64,000 nucleotides of DNA from Pseudomonadota bacterium (GTDB lineage: Bacteria; Myxococcota_A; UBA796; CAJQPC01), in contig JAAESX010000090.1 in the NCBI GenBank assembly GCA_024228935.1, forward strand, positions 1 through 64,000. The letters run 5' to 3'. Position numbers and translations under genes: made by a program. A model generated the notes under the pieces. It did no database searches. It worked only from the letters and a program-made list of their open reading frames with translations, and was not told the DNA's origin. Positions 36,097 to 44,089 of the stretch are shown in pieces. Every line of letters starts with the position of its first letter. Within the stretch, counting starts at the first letter, position 1.

Positions 36097-37282
36097 GTCC
36101 ACCCAGGAGAGGCGGGTCCGTCGGCACCTCGTCGAACAGCCGGACCTTCGCGCCCGCCAGCGCGCCGAGCATCTGGCCTCGGAAGAACGGCAGGGTGCAG
36201 AGGGGGCCGAAGCACGCGTCCCGCAGGGCCCCCAGGAGCTCGCCGTCCGCCTGGAAGAACGGCGTCACGATGCGGTTCAGCCACTGGTATGTGAACGTGT
36301 GCCACCAGCGGCGCTCGGCGTAGTCGGCCAGCGTGCCGCCCTTGCCCAGGACGTCGGCCAGGACCCAGGCGTCGTACAGCCCCAGGTTGGCGCCCTGACC
36401 GAGCTGCGGGCTCATCGCGTGTGCGGCGTCGCCGATGTAGACCACGCGGTCGCCGATGGGCGAGGTGAGCACGACGTCGTAGTACTCGGCCCAGGTGACC
36501 TGCTCGATGTCGACGAGCTGATCGAGGATCGGCGCCGACCGGGGAGAGACGCGCAGGGCCTCGTCCTTCCACGCCCTCAGGCCCTTGGCTCGCCATGCGT
36601 CGACCGCGTCGGTGTGCATGCTCCAGAACAGGCTCACGAGCCGGTCTTCCGTCGTCGGCGAGCGTCCCGTCGGGAGCGTCCCGAGCATGACCTGCGTGCC
36701 CTCGTACTCCTGCTTGAGCACGCCGCCGAAGTCATCGTTCGGGTCCGGGACGATGGCCCAGAGCGCGCCCCACGGGTAGCGACGAGCCCGCTTCTCGACG
36801 CGTCCGGCGCCGCGCAACAGGCTGCGAGCCCCGTCACCGACGATGCAGAGCTCGAACGGCCCGTGCTTCGTGCCGTTGGCGTCCAGCGCGTGGCGTCCGT
36901 CCCAGCTCGTGATCTCGACGCCGCACTGCACGTCCACGCCGGTGGACTCCAGCGCGTCGAACAGGGCCTGGAACAGGGCGCCGCGATGGAGGCCGAGCCC
37001 GAACAGGCCGGGACGCCAGTCGGAGTACCTCAGGTCCAGGACCTTGCGCCCCCCGGTCGTCCGTCCGTCGAGGTGGTCCACGCGCGCGCCCATGGCCAGG
37101 ACCGGGTCGAGCAGGCCCAGGTCGGCGAGGACCGTCATGCCGGTGGGCTGGAGCAGGATGCCGGCGCCGACGGGACCGGGGTCCTCGACGCGCTCGAAGA
37201 TGGTGACCGCGTGGCCTTGGCGAGCGAGCAGCAGAGCGGCCGCTGGGCCCGACGTCCCACAACCCACTACGCAGACGTTCAT
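36065..37282 (-). CDS. FAD-dependent monooxygenase (PHBH-like)
   Basis: A 405-aa flavoprotein: the Rossmann dinucleotide site G7-C-G9-T-S-G12, the DG-type region ELCIVGDGARSLLRG, and the GD motif YIGDAAHAMSPQLGQGAN (about 282-298). These are the fingerprints of class A aromatic or polyketide hydroxylases. It is third in a tight operon after a methyltransferase and a B12-type radical SAM gene (20-base gap), pointing to tailoring of a secondary metabolite or cofactor. The substrate is unknown. Confidence 0.88.
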   Translation of the reverse strand: MNVCVVGCGTSGPAAALLLARQGHAVTIFERVEDPGPVGAGILLQPTGMTVLADLGLLDPVLAMGARVDHLDGRTTGGRKVLDLRYSDWRPGLFGLGLHRGALFQALFDALESTGVDVQCGVEITSWDGRHALDANGTKHGPFELCIVGDGARSLLRGAGRVEKRARRYPWGALWAIVPDPNDDFGGVLKQEYEGTQVMLGTLPTGRSPTTEDRLVSLFWSMHTDAVDAWRAKGLRAWKDEALRVSPRSAPILDQLVDIEQVTWAEYYDVVLTSPIGDRVVYIGDAAHAMSPQLGQGANLGLYDAWVLADVLGKGGTLADYAERRWWHTFTYQWLNRIVTPFFQADGELLGALRDACFGPLCTLPFFRGQMLGALAGAKVRLFDEVPTDPPLLGGPTASRHPDRP

Positions 37283-37302
37283 GGAGCCCCCGTTCAGACG
37301 TC

Positions 37303-38844
37303 CTACGCGTCGTACCAGGCCGGCTTCACGAGCGCCTGGTAGTGACTCACATCGAGAGGGGAGAGCTTCTTCTTGATGGCGCCGGCCGCCATCTGCGCGG
37401 AGACCTTGGCGAACCAGATGTACATGTCGCGCTTGTAGTCGACCTTGCTCGTCAGCCCGCGCAGGATCCAGCGGGGGTTCACGAACTTCTTGTTCATCCG
37501 GTACAGCTCCATCGAGATCTCGTCCCGGGTCATGTAGTCGGTGTCCAGGACCGGGCTGAGCCAGTCGAAGTCGTCGAAGTCCTCCATCGTGATGTGCCCG
37601 TTGGCCAGGGCGTCGTCGAAGATGGGGGTGCCGGGGACCGGCGTGATCGGATGGAACGCCGGGAAGTCCACGTCCAGCTTCTGCGCCAGCTCGACCTGTC
37701 GGGCCAGCGTGTCCTGGCTCTCGTTCTTCACGCCGACGATGAACGTCGCCTGGATGAAGACCTCGGGGAAGTTCTCCTTGAAGATGGAGATGGCCTTCTC
37801 GGCGATGCCGCCCGTGTAGAAGCGCTTGTCGAGCCCGGTGAGCGTGTCGTCTTCGGCCCGCTCGACTCCGATGAGGATGTGGGCGAGGCCGGCCTTGACC
37901 TGGTCGGCCAGGATGCCGCGCTCGTGGTCCCGCACGATGCAGTCGGCCCGCATGAACGTCATCCACTTGGTCTTCATGCCGGAGTCGATCATCCGGCGGC
38001 TGAAGCCCTGGTTGAACTTCGGGTCGATGTTCCAGCTCTCGTCGACCCAGACGTAGCTGCGCTTGCCGTAGCGGTAGTAGAGCTCCTCGACCTCGTCCAT
38101 CATCTTGTCGACGGACTTGGAGCGCCACCGCGGCCGAAGCTTGGCGTTGCCATCGGCGTCGTAGCTGCGGTCCGCCATGGTCGTCCACCAGGCGCAGAAG
38201 CTGCACTTGCTCACACAACCTCGGCTGTGGTGGAGCGTGCTGCCGCCGGGGCTGAACAGGTACCGCGACGTCCCGTACAGGTGCATCGGCATCTGGTCGT
38301 ACGCGGGCATCGGGATGGTGTCGAGGTCCTTGATGAGCCGCCGAGGGGTCGTGCGGATCATCTCGCCGTCGCGGGCGAACGCGATGCCGTGGATGTCGTC
38401 CCAGCCGGACTCGGGCGGGCGCGAGCCGCCGGCCACGGCGTTGCAGATCGCGGCGAAGGTCTCCTCGCCCTCGCCGATGCCGATGACGTCGATGTCCGGG
38501 TTGTGCACGTACCGGTGCGCCAGGTTCGTGAAGTGGCCGCCGCCGGCCACCGTCACCGCGTCGGGAGCGGCCTCCTTGCAGAGTCGGAAGAAGCGCAGCG
38601 CCTCGTTGCAGTACAAGGCGTGGTTCTCGCCGCAGCCGATGACGTCGGGGGCGTAGTCCCGGATGATGTCGAACAGCGAGCGCCACCCGACGTGAAGCGG
38701 CATGCAGTCGACGATGCGGACCTCGTGTCCTTCGTCTCGGACCACCGCTCCGAGCGCGGGGAGCGCCTGCTGCAGCAGGAAGTTGTCGCCCTCGGAGGTG
38801 TAGGGCCAATACCGCCGCGGGGGCTGGACGAGGAGGACGCGCAT
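37303..38844 (-). CDS. B12-binding-domain radical SAM protein
   Basis: A 513-aa protein: N-terminal B12-binding-like Rossmann domain (VLLVQPPRRYW, VRIVDCMPLHVGW, VTVAGGGHFTN) and radical SAM core with C210-x3-C214-x2-C217 (CVSKCSFC), then VDESWN, IGVERAEDD and a C-terminal helical region. It resembles the large group of cobalamin-dependent radical SAM methylases and cyclases in biosynthetic clusters. It lies 17 bases after the methyltransferase and 20 before the FAD monooxygenase. TACCCT ends six bases before the ATG, so it may have its own leaderless transcript too. Confidence 0.87.
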   Translation of the reverse strand: MRVLLVQPPRRYWPYTSEGDNFLLQQALPALGAVVRDEGHEVRIVDCMPLHVGWRSLFDIIRDYAPDVIGCGENHALYCNEALRFFRLCKEAAPDAVTVAGGGHFTNLAHRYVHNPDIDVIGIGEGEETFAAICNAVAGGSRPPESGWDDIHGIAFARDGEMIRTTPRRLIKDLDTIPMPAYDQMPMHLYGTSRYLFSPGGSTLHHSRGCVSKCSFCAWWTTMADRSYDADGNAKLRPRWRSKSVDKMMDEVEELYYRYGKRSYVWVDESWNIDPKFNQGFSRRMIDSGMKTKWMTFMRADCIVRDHERGILADQVKAGLAHILIGVERAEDDTLTGLDKRFYTGGIAEKAISIFKENFPEVFIQATFIVGVKNESQDTLARQVELAQKLDVDFPAFHPITPVPGTPIFDDALANGHITMEDFDDFDWLSPVLDTDYMTRDEISMELYRMNKKFVNPRWILRGLTSKVDYKRDMYIWFAKVSAQMAAGAIKKKLSPLDVSHYQALVKPAWYDA

Positions 38845-38850
38845 CGCGCC

Positions 38851-38856
38851 AGGGTA
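38851..38856 (-). promoter_or_regulatory. -10 box TACCCT before the radical SAM gene
   Basis: TACCCT, six bases, ATG at 38844. It lies in the short gap after the methyltransferase stop. Confidence 0.4.
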
Positions 38857-38861
38857 GCCCG

Positions 38862-39797
38862 TCAGACTGGCTTTCGTGCGACCGCCATCCAGGCCCGATT
38901 CAGCGGCCGGGTCACGGGGTTCGCGCGCAGCCGCTCCTCGTAGGCCAGGACCCCCTCCAGATCGAGGTCGCCGGCGACCGCCGCGAACGGGCCGGACGGG
39001 ATGTAGTGCGTCGGGACCAGCTGCTCGAGCGTCCAGTCCGCCAGGAGCTCGCGCAGCGACTCCTCGGTGAAGGTCCGGACCCACACGTCGTTGGGGACGT
39101 GGACGAGCCCATCGGTGAGGAGCGCGTCCAGGGTGCCGGGATGGGCGTCCGGGGCCGAGGCCCAGCCCCACCTGGACTCCACCGAGCAGAGGAGTCGACC
39201 GCCGGGTTTCAGTGTCCTGCGGGCGTTCTCCAGGACGCGAGCGGGGTCCTCGACGTAGCAGAGGACCTCGGCCGCCAGCACGGCGTCCACGGGCTCCAGG
39301 TCGGGGAGGTGCTCGCCGGTGGTCCAGTGCAGGTCGAGGCGGCCTGCTCGTCCTGTGGCGTGCTTCAGGGTCCGCCACAGTGAGCGGAGGTCCGGATCCA
39401 CCACCTCGACGTCGAGGCCCTGGTCCAGGAGCCAGACCGCGAAGCGGCCACATCCCCCGCCCAGGTCCAGCATCCGGCCGGCCTCGGGCAGGTACTTCTG
39501 CCAGTGGTGGGCGTACACGGCGCGCTCGAGCATCTTGTCGGCGTGGTTGGGCGCGGACGGGTCCAGGAAGTCGAGCCACTCGGGGTGATCGCTCCACGCT
39601 CGGACGAGGCCCTCGAGGTTGTCGAGCGGCGCCGATGGGCTCGGACCACCGTCGTGGAGATCCGCCAGACGGGCGTCGCCAGGGGGCATCCAGAAGCCCC
39701 CGTCCGACCAGGAGTGGAGGGCGGCGCAGGCATACGGCGGACCGGGCGGAAGAGGCGGTGTGGATCCGCTCAGGAGGTGGGCCTTGGAAAGAGCCAT
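38862..39797 (-). CDS. SAM-dependent methyltransferase
   Basis: A 311-aa class I methyltransferase. Motif I is MLDLGGGCGRFAVWLLD (about 108-124), the acidic end of strand 2 is EVVDPD, motif II is PVDAVLAAEVLCYVEDP and motif III LKPGGRLLCS. The first 90 residues are Pro-rich and not recognised. It heads a three-gene operon with a radical SAM enzyme and an FAD monooxygenase. Its start is divergent from a tiny peptide gene. No clear Shine-Dalgarno is seen. Confidence 0.85.
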   Translation of the reverse strand: MALSKAHLLSGSTPPLPPGPPYACAALHSWSDGGFWMPPGDARLADLHDGGPSPSAPLDNLEGLVRAWSDHPEWLDFLDPSAPNHADKMLERAVYAHHWQKYLPEAGRMLDLGGGCGRFAVWLLDQGLDVEVVDPDLRSLWRTLKHATGRAGRLDLHWTTGEHLPDLEPVDAVLAAEVLCYVEDPARVLENARRTLKPGGRLLCSVESRWGWASAPDAHPGTLDALLTDGLVHVPNDVWVRTFTEESLRELLADWTLEQLVPTHYIPSGPFAAVAGDLDLEGVLAYEERLRANPVTRPLNRAWMAVARKPV

Positions 39798-39862
39798 GTG
39801 GGAGTTGACACCTCTCGGTCAGCGCAGCATCCTTGGGGGGACCAGCCTGGGATCCGCTCAGG
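39762..39862 (+). repeat. Pair of 13-bp direct repeats GGATCCGCTCAGG
   Basis: Exact copies at 39762-39774 (inside the methyltransferase start region) and 39850-39862 (just upstream of the 15-codon gene), 88 bases apart, flanking the divergent promoter region. They could be regulator-binding sites. Confidence 0.55.
39805..39833 (+). promoter_or_regulatory. Candidate sigma70-type promoter of the 15-codon gene
   Basis: A perfect -35 box TTGACA (39805-39810), 17-base spacer and CATCCT (39828-39833) as a weak -10. The predicted start near 39840 leaves about a 50-base leader before the small ORF. Confidence 0.5.
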
Positions 39863-39888
39863 CCCCCAAACACTCCCTGGAGGTTCCC

Positions 39889-39936
39889 ATGAACTGGCGT
39901 CCCAGCCCGCGGCCGAAGCCCGGTCCGAAGAAGTAG
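39889..39936 (+). CDS. 15-aa Pro/Arg/Lys-rich peptide MNWRPSPRPKPGPKK
   Basis: This short ORF has what a real gene needs: GGAGG four to five bases before the ATG, a TAG stop, an upstream TTGACA promoter candidate and, 18 bases after the stop, a textbook terminator. The peptide has a net charge of about +5, five Pro and one Trp. It could be a leader peptide, a ribosome-acting or antimicrobial proline-rich peptide, or the precursor for the divergent methyltransferase/radical SAM/monooxygenase operon. No family is recognised. Confidence 0.55.
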   Translation: MNWRPSPRPKPGPKK

Positions 39937-39954
39937 CACTTCCGAGTGTTGCTG

Positions 39955-39986
39955 AGAGCCCGCCTTCGAGCGGGCTCTTTCATTTC
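39955..39986 (+). terminator. Rho-independent terminator of the 15-codon gene
   Basis: AGAGCCCGC pairs with GCGGGCTCT (9 bp) around CTTCGA and is followed by TTTCATTTCC. It lies between the tiny gene and the convergent lpxC stop, so it may serve both strands. A smaller hairpin (CACT-TCCG-AGTG) lies between the TAG and this stem. Confidence 0.85.
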
Positions 39987-40010
39987 CTTGGGTCTCGCTC
40001 GAGTCGCTGG

Positions 40011-40847
40011 TCAGACGCGCTCGAAGGCAGCCGGGTCCGCGCGCAGCGCCCGGAGCAGCGCGAGCGTCATCCCGTGACCCGGTCGGATCGCCTGGATGTG
40101 CCCCTGCAAACGGCACCCCAGGAGCGCCACGTCGCCCAGGATGTCGAGCACCTTGTGCCGGACCGGCTCGTCCGGGGCGCGCAGCTCGTTGAGCGTGGTG
40201 CCGTCCGGTGCGAACACCACGGCGTTCTCGAGGCCGCCGCCGCGGGCGAAGCCATTGGCCCGCAGCGCCTCGACCTCGTCCAGGAAGCCGAAGGTGCGGG
40301 CCCAGGCGATGTCGCGATCGTAGTCGTCTGGGTCGACCCGGAAGGCCAGCTTCTGCACCCCGATACGGGCGTGCTCGAAGTCGATCGTCGCGTCGATCTC
40401 CAGGCCGTCGGACGGCAGAAGCCGCATCGAGCGCACCCCGCTCTTCACCTCGACCGGCCGCAGCACGCGAATCGTCCGGGCGCGGGCGTCCTGTTCCTGT
40501 CGGTCCGTGAGGAGCTCGACCCAGCGCTTGGCCGAGCCGTCGAGGACGGGGACCTCGGGGCCGCTGACCGAGATCCGCGCGTTGTCGATCCGGTGGGCCA
40601 CGAGCGCGCTGAGCAGGTGCTCGACGGTGGCGACGGACTCGCTGCCCGAGCTGATCGTCGTGGCGAGGCGGCTGCTGGTGACCCGGTCCATGTGTGCGGG
40701 AACGTCGGCGGAGCCCGGGCGATCGGCGCGCACGAACCGGATGCCGTGACCGGGCCCGGCCGGCGAGACGGTGACCTCGGCGGGCTGACCGCCGTGGAGC
40801 CCCACGCCGCTCGCGCGGAACGGGGTCGACAGGGTGGCCTGGTTCAC
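40011..40847 (-). CDS. lpxC: UDP-3-O-acyl-N-acetylglucosamine deacetylase
   Basis: A 278-aa zinc enzyme for the committed step of lipid A synthesis. The zinc ligands are H77 in TVEHLLSAL and the His/Asp of RHKVLDILGD near 235-239; GVGLHGG is the N-terminal signature, and GHIQAIRPGHG holds the catalytic His. It shows the cell makes lipopolysaccharide-type outer membrane. It is the last gene of a long minus-strand operon, and its GTG start overlaps the DUF192 stop by four bases. Confidence 0.94.
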   Translation of the reverse strand: MNQATLSTPFRASGVGLHGGQPAEVTVSPAGPGHGIRFVRADRPGSADVPAHMDRVTSSRLATTISSGSESVATVEHLLSALVAHRIDNARISVSGPEVPVLDGSAKRWVELLTDRQEQDARARTIRVLRPVEVKSGVRSMRLLPSDGLEIDATIDFEHARIGVQKLAFRVDPDDYDRDIAWARTFGFLDEVEALRANGFARGGGLENAVVFAPDGTTLNELRAPDEPVRHKVLDILGDVALLGCRLQGHIQAIRPGHGMTLALLRALRADPAAFERV

Positions 40848-41257
40848 TTCTCGGACGCGCCCGGCAGCTTGGAGACGACGGCTCCGCGCTCGATCTCGTG
40901 CGCCGCGAACCAGCCCTTGTTCATCTCGAGCGCGTACAGCGCGTCGCCCGCGGACGGAACGCTGGTCCGGTCGAAGGGCTTCATGTCCTCGATGTTCAGG
41001 ATCCTCCCCGTCTCGTCCAGGAACGCGATGGACAGGGGCACCGACGTGTTCTCCATCCAGAAGCTGCGCGGCTCGGCCGAGGGGTACACGAAGAGCATCC
41101 CGCTGTCCTCGGCGAGGGTCTTCCGGTGCATGAGGCCCTGATGCCGCTCTTCGGGGGAGTCTGCGAGCTCGACGTTGATCTCGACATCGCCGACCTCGAT
41201 CGCCGCCGTCGGGAGCTTCTTCGCGGACGCGCCGCACGCCAGGAGGAGCAGGAACAT
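40844..41257 (-). CDS. DUF192 lipoprotein
   Basis: A 137-aa protein with minimal lipobox [11 protein letters not shown] (Cys8). The DUF192 pattern is visible: VELADSPEERHQGLMHRKTLAEDSGMLF (in parts), FWMENTSVPLSIAFLD and ALEMNKGWFAAHEIERG. Function of the family is unknown. It sits between ruvB and lpxC; its ATG shares a base with the ruvB stop (TGATG). Confidence 0.85.
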   Translation of the reverse strand: MFLLLLACGASAKKLPTAAIEVGDVEINVELADSPEERHQGLMHRKTLAEDSGMLFVYPSAEPRSFWMENTSVPLSIAFLDETGRILNIEDMKPFDRTSVPSAGDALYALEMNKGWFAAHEIERGAVVSKLPGASEK

Positions 41258-42291
41258 CAGAAGAGCGTCTCTTGTTCGGTCTCGGTGGCCATGCCGGTCG
41301 CGGCGTCTTCGGAGGGCGCCACGCCGATGTGATCGCAGCCTCGCCGCGTGAGGATCCGGCCCCGGCTCGTGCGCTGGACGAAGCCCTGCTGGATCAGGAA
41401 CGGCTCGTAGACCGACTCGATGGTGTCGGACTCCTCGCCGATGGCCGCCGCCAGGTTCGAGATGCCCACCGGACCACCGTCGAACTTGTGCGCGATGGCC
41501 TCGAGGATTCGGATGTCCATCCCGTCGAGCCCGCACTGGTCCACCTCGAGCCGCTCGAGCGCCAGGCGGGTGATGGGCAGGTCGATGACTCCGCTGCCCT
41601 CGACCTCGGCGAAGTCCCGGACGCGCTTCAGCAGCCGGTTGGCCACGCGGGGAGTCCCTCGACAGCGACCGGCCAGCTCGCGGGCGCCGTCCTCGGTGAT
41701 GCGCATGGACAGCTCGCGACACGAGCGCTCGATGATGCGCTGGAGCTCTCCCGGCGTGTAGAAGTCCATCGTGCACTGGATGCCGAACCGGGCTCGGAGC
41801 GGGCTCGTGAGCAGGCCCGAGCGGGTGGTGGCGCCGACGAGCGTGAAGCGCTGGAGCGGTAGCTTCACCGACTGGGCCGCGGGTCCCGAGCCGAGCACGA
41901 CGTCGAGCTCGTAGTCCTCCATCGCCGGGTACAGGACCTCCTCGACCGCCCGGTTCAGGCGGTGGATCTCGTCGATGAACAGGATCTCGCGGTCGCCCAT
42001 GTTGTTCAGGATGGCGGCCAGGTCGCCCTGTCGCTCGATGGTCGGGCCGCTGGCGGTGCGGACCTCGACGCCCAGCTCCTCGCCCAGGATGTAGGCGAGC
42101 GAGGTCTTGCCGAGGCCCGGGGGGCCAGCCAGCAGGACGTGGTCCAGACTCTCGCCGCGGTTCAGGGCGGCTCGGATGTAGACCTGGATGTTGCGCTTGA
42201 TGCGCTCCTGGCCGATGTACTCGTCCAGGTTCCGGGGGCGGAGCGCCGGGTCGTCGGGGCCGGTGGCTTCGGTCAGCCGTTCGTCGATCAT
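41257..42291 (-). CDS. ruvB: Holliday junction branch migration helicase RuvB
   Basis: A 344-aa AAA+ ATPase with Walker [12 protein letters not shown], Walker [10 protein letters not shown], sensor [18 protein letters not shown], and a C-terminal winged-helix DNA-binding domain. With RuvA it drives branch migration, and RuvC resolves the junction. Translation is coupled to ruvA (four-base overlap). Confidence 0.97.
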   Translation of the reverse strand: MIDERLTEATGPDDPALRPRNLDEYIGQERIKRNIQVYIRAALNRGESLDHVLLAGPPGLGKTSLAYILGEELGVEVRTASGPTIERQGDLAAILNNMGDREILFIDEIHRLNRAVEEVLYPAMEDYELDVVLGSGPAAQSVKLPLQRFTLVGATTRSGLLTSPLRARFGIQCTMDFYTPGELQRIIERSCRELSMRITEDGARELAGRCRGTPRVANRLLKRVRDFAEVEGSGVIDLPITRLALERLEVDQCGLDGMDIRILEAIAHKFDGGPVGISNLAAAIGEESDTIESVYEPFLIQQGFVQRTSRGRILTRRGCDHIGVAPSEDAATGMATETEQETLF

Positions 42292-42899
42292 GCGCGGCCT
42301 CCGGACAGGACGCGCAAGGCGGCGGACAGGCGCTCGGCCAGCGGCTTGTCGGCCAGGCCGGCGTCGGTGATCCCGCGCACGGCGCCGTCGATCTCGGTCT
42401 TCCGGTAGCCGAGTCGTGCCAGCGCCAGGCGGAGCGGGTCCTTGCTGCTCGGCGGGTTGCCGGGCGGGGGGGTGATGGTCGGCGAGGTGGGGGAGAAATT
42501 CCGCTCGATGCGGCCCTTCATCTCGAGGACCAGTCGCTGCGCGGTCTTCTTTCCGACGCCGGGGACGGCGAGCAGGGCGCGCGTGTCTTCGGTGTGGACA
42601 GCGGTCGCGAGGCCGGCGATCCCCAGCCCGTCGCACAGCGCCAGCGCCAGCTTCGGGCCGACGCCGGAGACGCTCATGAGCTGCTCGAACAGGGCCCGGT
42701 CGTCCGACTTCCGGAAGCCGTAGAGCGTGATGGCGTCCTCGCGCACCTGGGTCGAGATCGACAGCGTGACGACGTCGCCCAGGACGATGACGCTGCCGTG
42801 CCGGGGACCGACGCGGACCAGGTACCCGACGCCGGACACGTCGAGGATGAGCGCGCCGGTGGTGACCTCCACCACCTCGCCGACCAGTCGGGCGATCAC
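42288..42899 (-). CDS. ruvA: Holliday junction DNA helicase subunit RuvA
   Basis: A 203-aa protein: N-terminal OB-fold ([13 protein letters not shown]), helix-hairpin-helix pairs ([15 protein letters not shown] and [19 protein letters not shown]), and a C-terminal RuvB-binding domain ([15 protein letters not shown]). It forms the tetramer that holds the four-way junction. Confidence 0.96.
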   Translation of the reverse strand: MIARLVGEVVEVTTGALILDVSGVGYLVRVGPRHGSVIVLGDVVTLSISTQVREDAITLYGFRKSDDRALFEQLMSVSGVGPKLALALCDGLGIAGLATAVHTEDTRALLAVPGVGKKTAQRLVLEMKGRIERNFSPTSPTITPPPGNPPSSKDPLRLALARLGYRKTEIDGAVRGITDAGLADKPLAERLSAALRVLSGGRA

Positions 42900-43393
42900 G
42901 ACGTCGCTCGCTTCACCGCGGCGTGGTGCCGCGCGTGGGCCAGGTGGGTGATGGCGATCGCGATGGCGTCGTACGCGTCCAGCGGCAGGTCGGGCTCTTG
43001 GCCGGTCAGCATGACGACGGCTCGCTTGATCTGTTGCTTGTCCGCACGTCCGCTCCCGGTCACCGACTTCTTCACGGTCATCGCGTTGTAGTCGAACACG
43101 GGGAGGTCGGCTTCGGCTGCGACGAGCAGGGCGACCCCGCGAGCCTGACCCAGGCGCAGGGCCGACTCCGACGACTTGTGCCGGAAGATGGCCTCGATGC
43201 CCACGACGTCGGGGCTGTGGGCGGTCAGGACGGCGCGCAGCCCCTCGGCGATCTCACGCAGTCGCTGCGGGGTGGGGTCCTTGCTGCGCGTCTTCACGAC
43301 CCCCGCCGTGTGGAGTCGGTACCGGCCGCGCACCCGGTCGACGAGTGCGTAGCCCGTGACCGTAGAGCCGGGATCGATACCGAGGACCAGCAC
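42896..43393 (-). CDS. ruvC: Holliday junction endonuclease RuvC
   Basis: A 165-aa RNase H-fold resolvase; D7 (GIDPGS), E67 (GIEAIF) and the Asp pair in [10 protein letters not shown] form the metal site. GTG start. Its stop overlaps the ruvA start by four bases; six bases separate it from the upstream MopE mini-protein gene. Confidence 0.95.
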   Translation of the reverse strand: MLVLGIDPGSTVTGYALVDRVRGRYRLHTAGVVKTRSKDPTPQRLREIAEGLRAVLTAHSPDVVGIEAIFRHKSSESALRLGQARGVALLVAAEADLPVFDYNAMTVKKSVTGSGRADKQQIKRAVVMLTGQEPDLPLDAYDAIAIAITHLAHARHHAAVKRATS

Positions 43394-43399
43394 AGATGT

Positions 43400-43717
43400 T
43401 CAGTACCGCGTTCGTCGACGCGTGCCCAGCCAGATCAGCGGGAAGAGCAGGAACGCGGCGCTGCTGTCGCTGCAGCCCTCGAGCTCCTCGAGGCAGATGC
43501 CGTCGTCCTCGTCGATCTCCCCGTCGCAGTCGTCGTCGATGAGATTGCAGTGCTCGGGCGCGCCTGGGTAGATCGTGCCGTCCTCGACCTGGCAGTCGAC
43601 CGAGTCGGGCCAGCCGTCGTCGTCCGCATCCGAGCCGTGGATGGGCTGGATGTCCCGGCCCGAGTCGCCTGTGTCGGCGAGCGGGGCGGTGGCGAGGCTG
43701 GCGAGGAGCGTGAGCAT
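43400..43717 (-). CDS. Mini surface protein: MopE motif plus MYXO-CTERM-like tail
   Basis: A 105-aa protein made of a short signal (MLTLLASLATAPLA), one MopE-type putative metal-binding motif (residues 31-70, with DCQ, CNLIDDDCDGEIDED) and a tail GCSDSSAAFLLFPLIWLGTRRR with the Cys-helix-Arg sorting pattern. Probably a tiny surface-anchored metal-binding protein. It lies inside the operon leading into ruvCAB; its ATG overlaps the previous stop (TGATG). Confidence 0.75.
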   Translation of the reverse strand: MLTLLASLATAPLADTGDSGRDIQPIHGSDADDDGWPDSVDCQVEDGTIYPGAPEHCNLIDDDCDGEIDEDDGICLEELEGCSDSSAAFLLFPLIWLGTRRRTRY

Positions 43718-44088
43718 CAGTCGACGGTGCCTTCCTGGAACAGGTTCACGAGGTTCCCCTCGGGGTCCTTCACCGTAATGGCCTTGCCGTGGGCGTCGCT
43801 GCGCTCGTCGATCAGGCGGATCTGCTCGCGGCCCAGCTGCCGCTTGATGTAGACGAGGTCGTAGACCACGAAGTCCACGTAGATGCCGTGGCCGTTGGGC
43901 TGGACGTCCCGGTCGCCGTGGCGCACGTCCACCAGCGCGAGCTTCGAGCCGCCGAGGTCGAAGAACACGTGGCTGCGTCCCTCGCTGGCCACGGTCAGGC
44001 CGAGCACCTTGGCGTAGAAGCGCCGAGTCTCCATGTACCGCATGCACGGCACCACGACCTCGAGGAGGCGAACGCGCGGGGGAGCCAT
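43717..44088 (-). CDS. VOC/glyoxalase-fold protein
   Basis: A 123-aa protein with two beta-alpha-beta-beta-beta units: RLLEVVVPCMRYMETRRFYAKVLGL and HGIYVDFVVYDL ... ITVKDPEGNLVNLFQEG. This is the vicinal-oxygen-chelate fold; the metal-ligand positions are not clear enough to name a reaction. It starts one base after the TPR gene stop. Confidence 0.8.
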   Translation of the reverse strand: MAPPRVRLLEVVVPCMRYMETRRFYAKVLGLTVASEGRSHVFFDLGGSKLALVDVRHGDRDVQPNGHGIYVDFVVYDLVYIKRQLGREQIRLIDERSDAHGKAITVKDPEGNLVNLFQEGTVD

Positions 44089-44089
44089 G

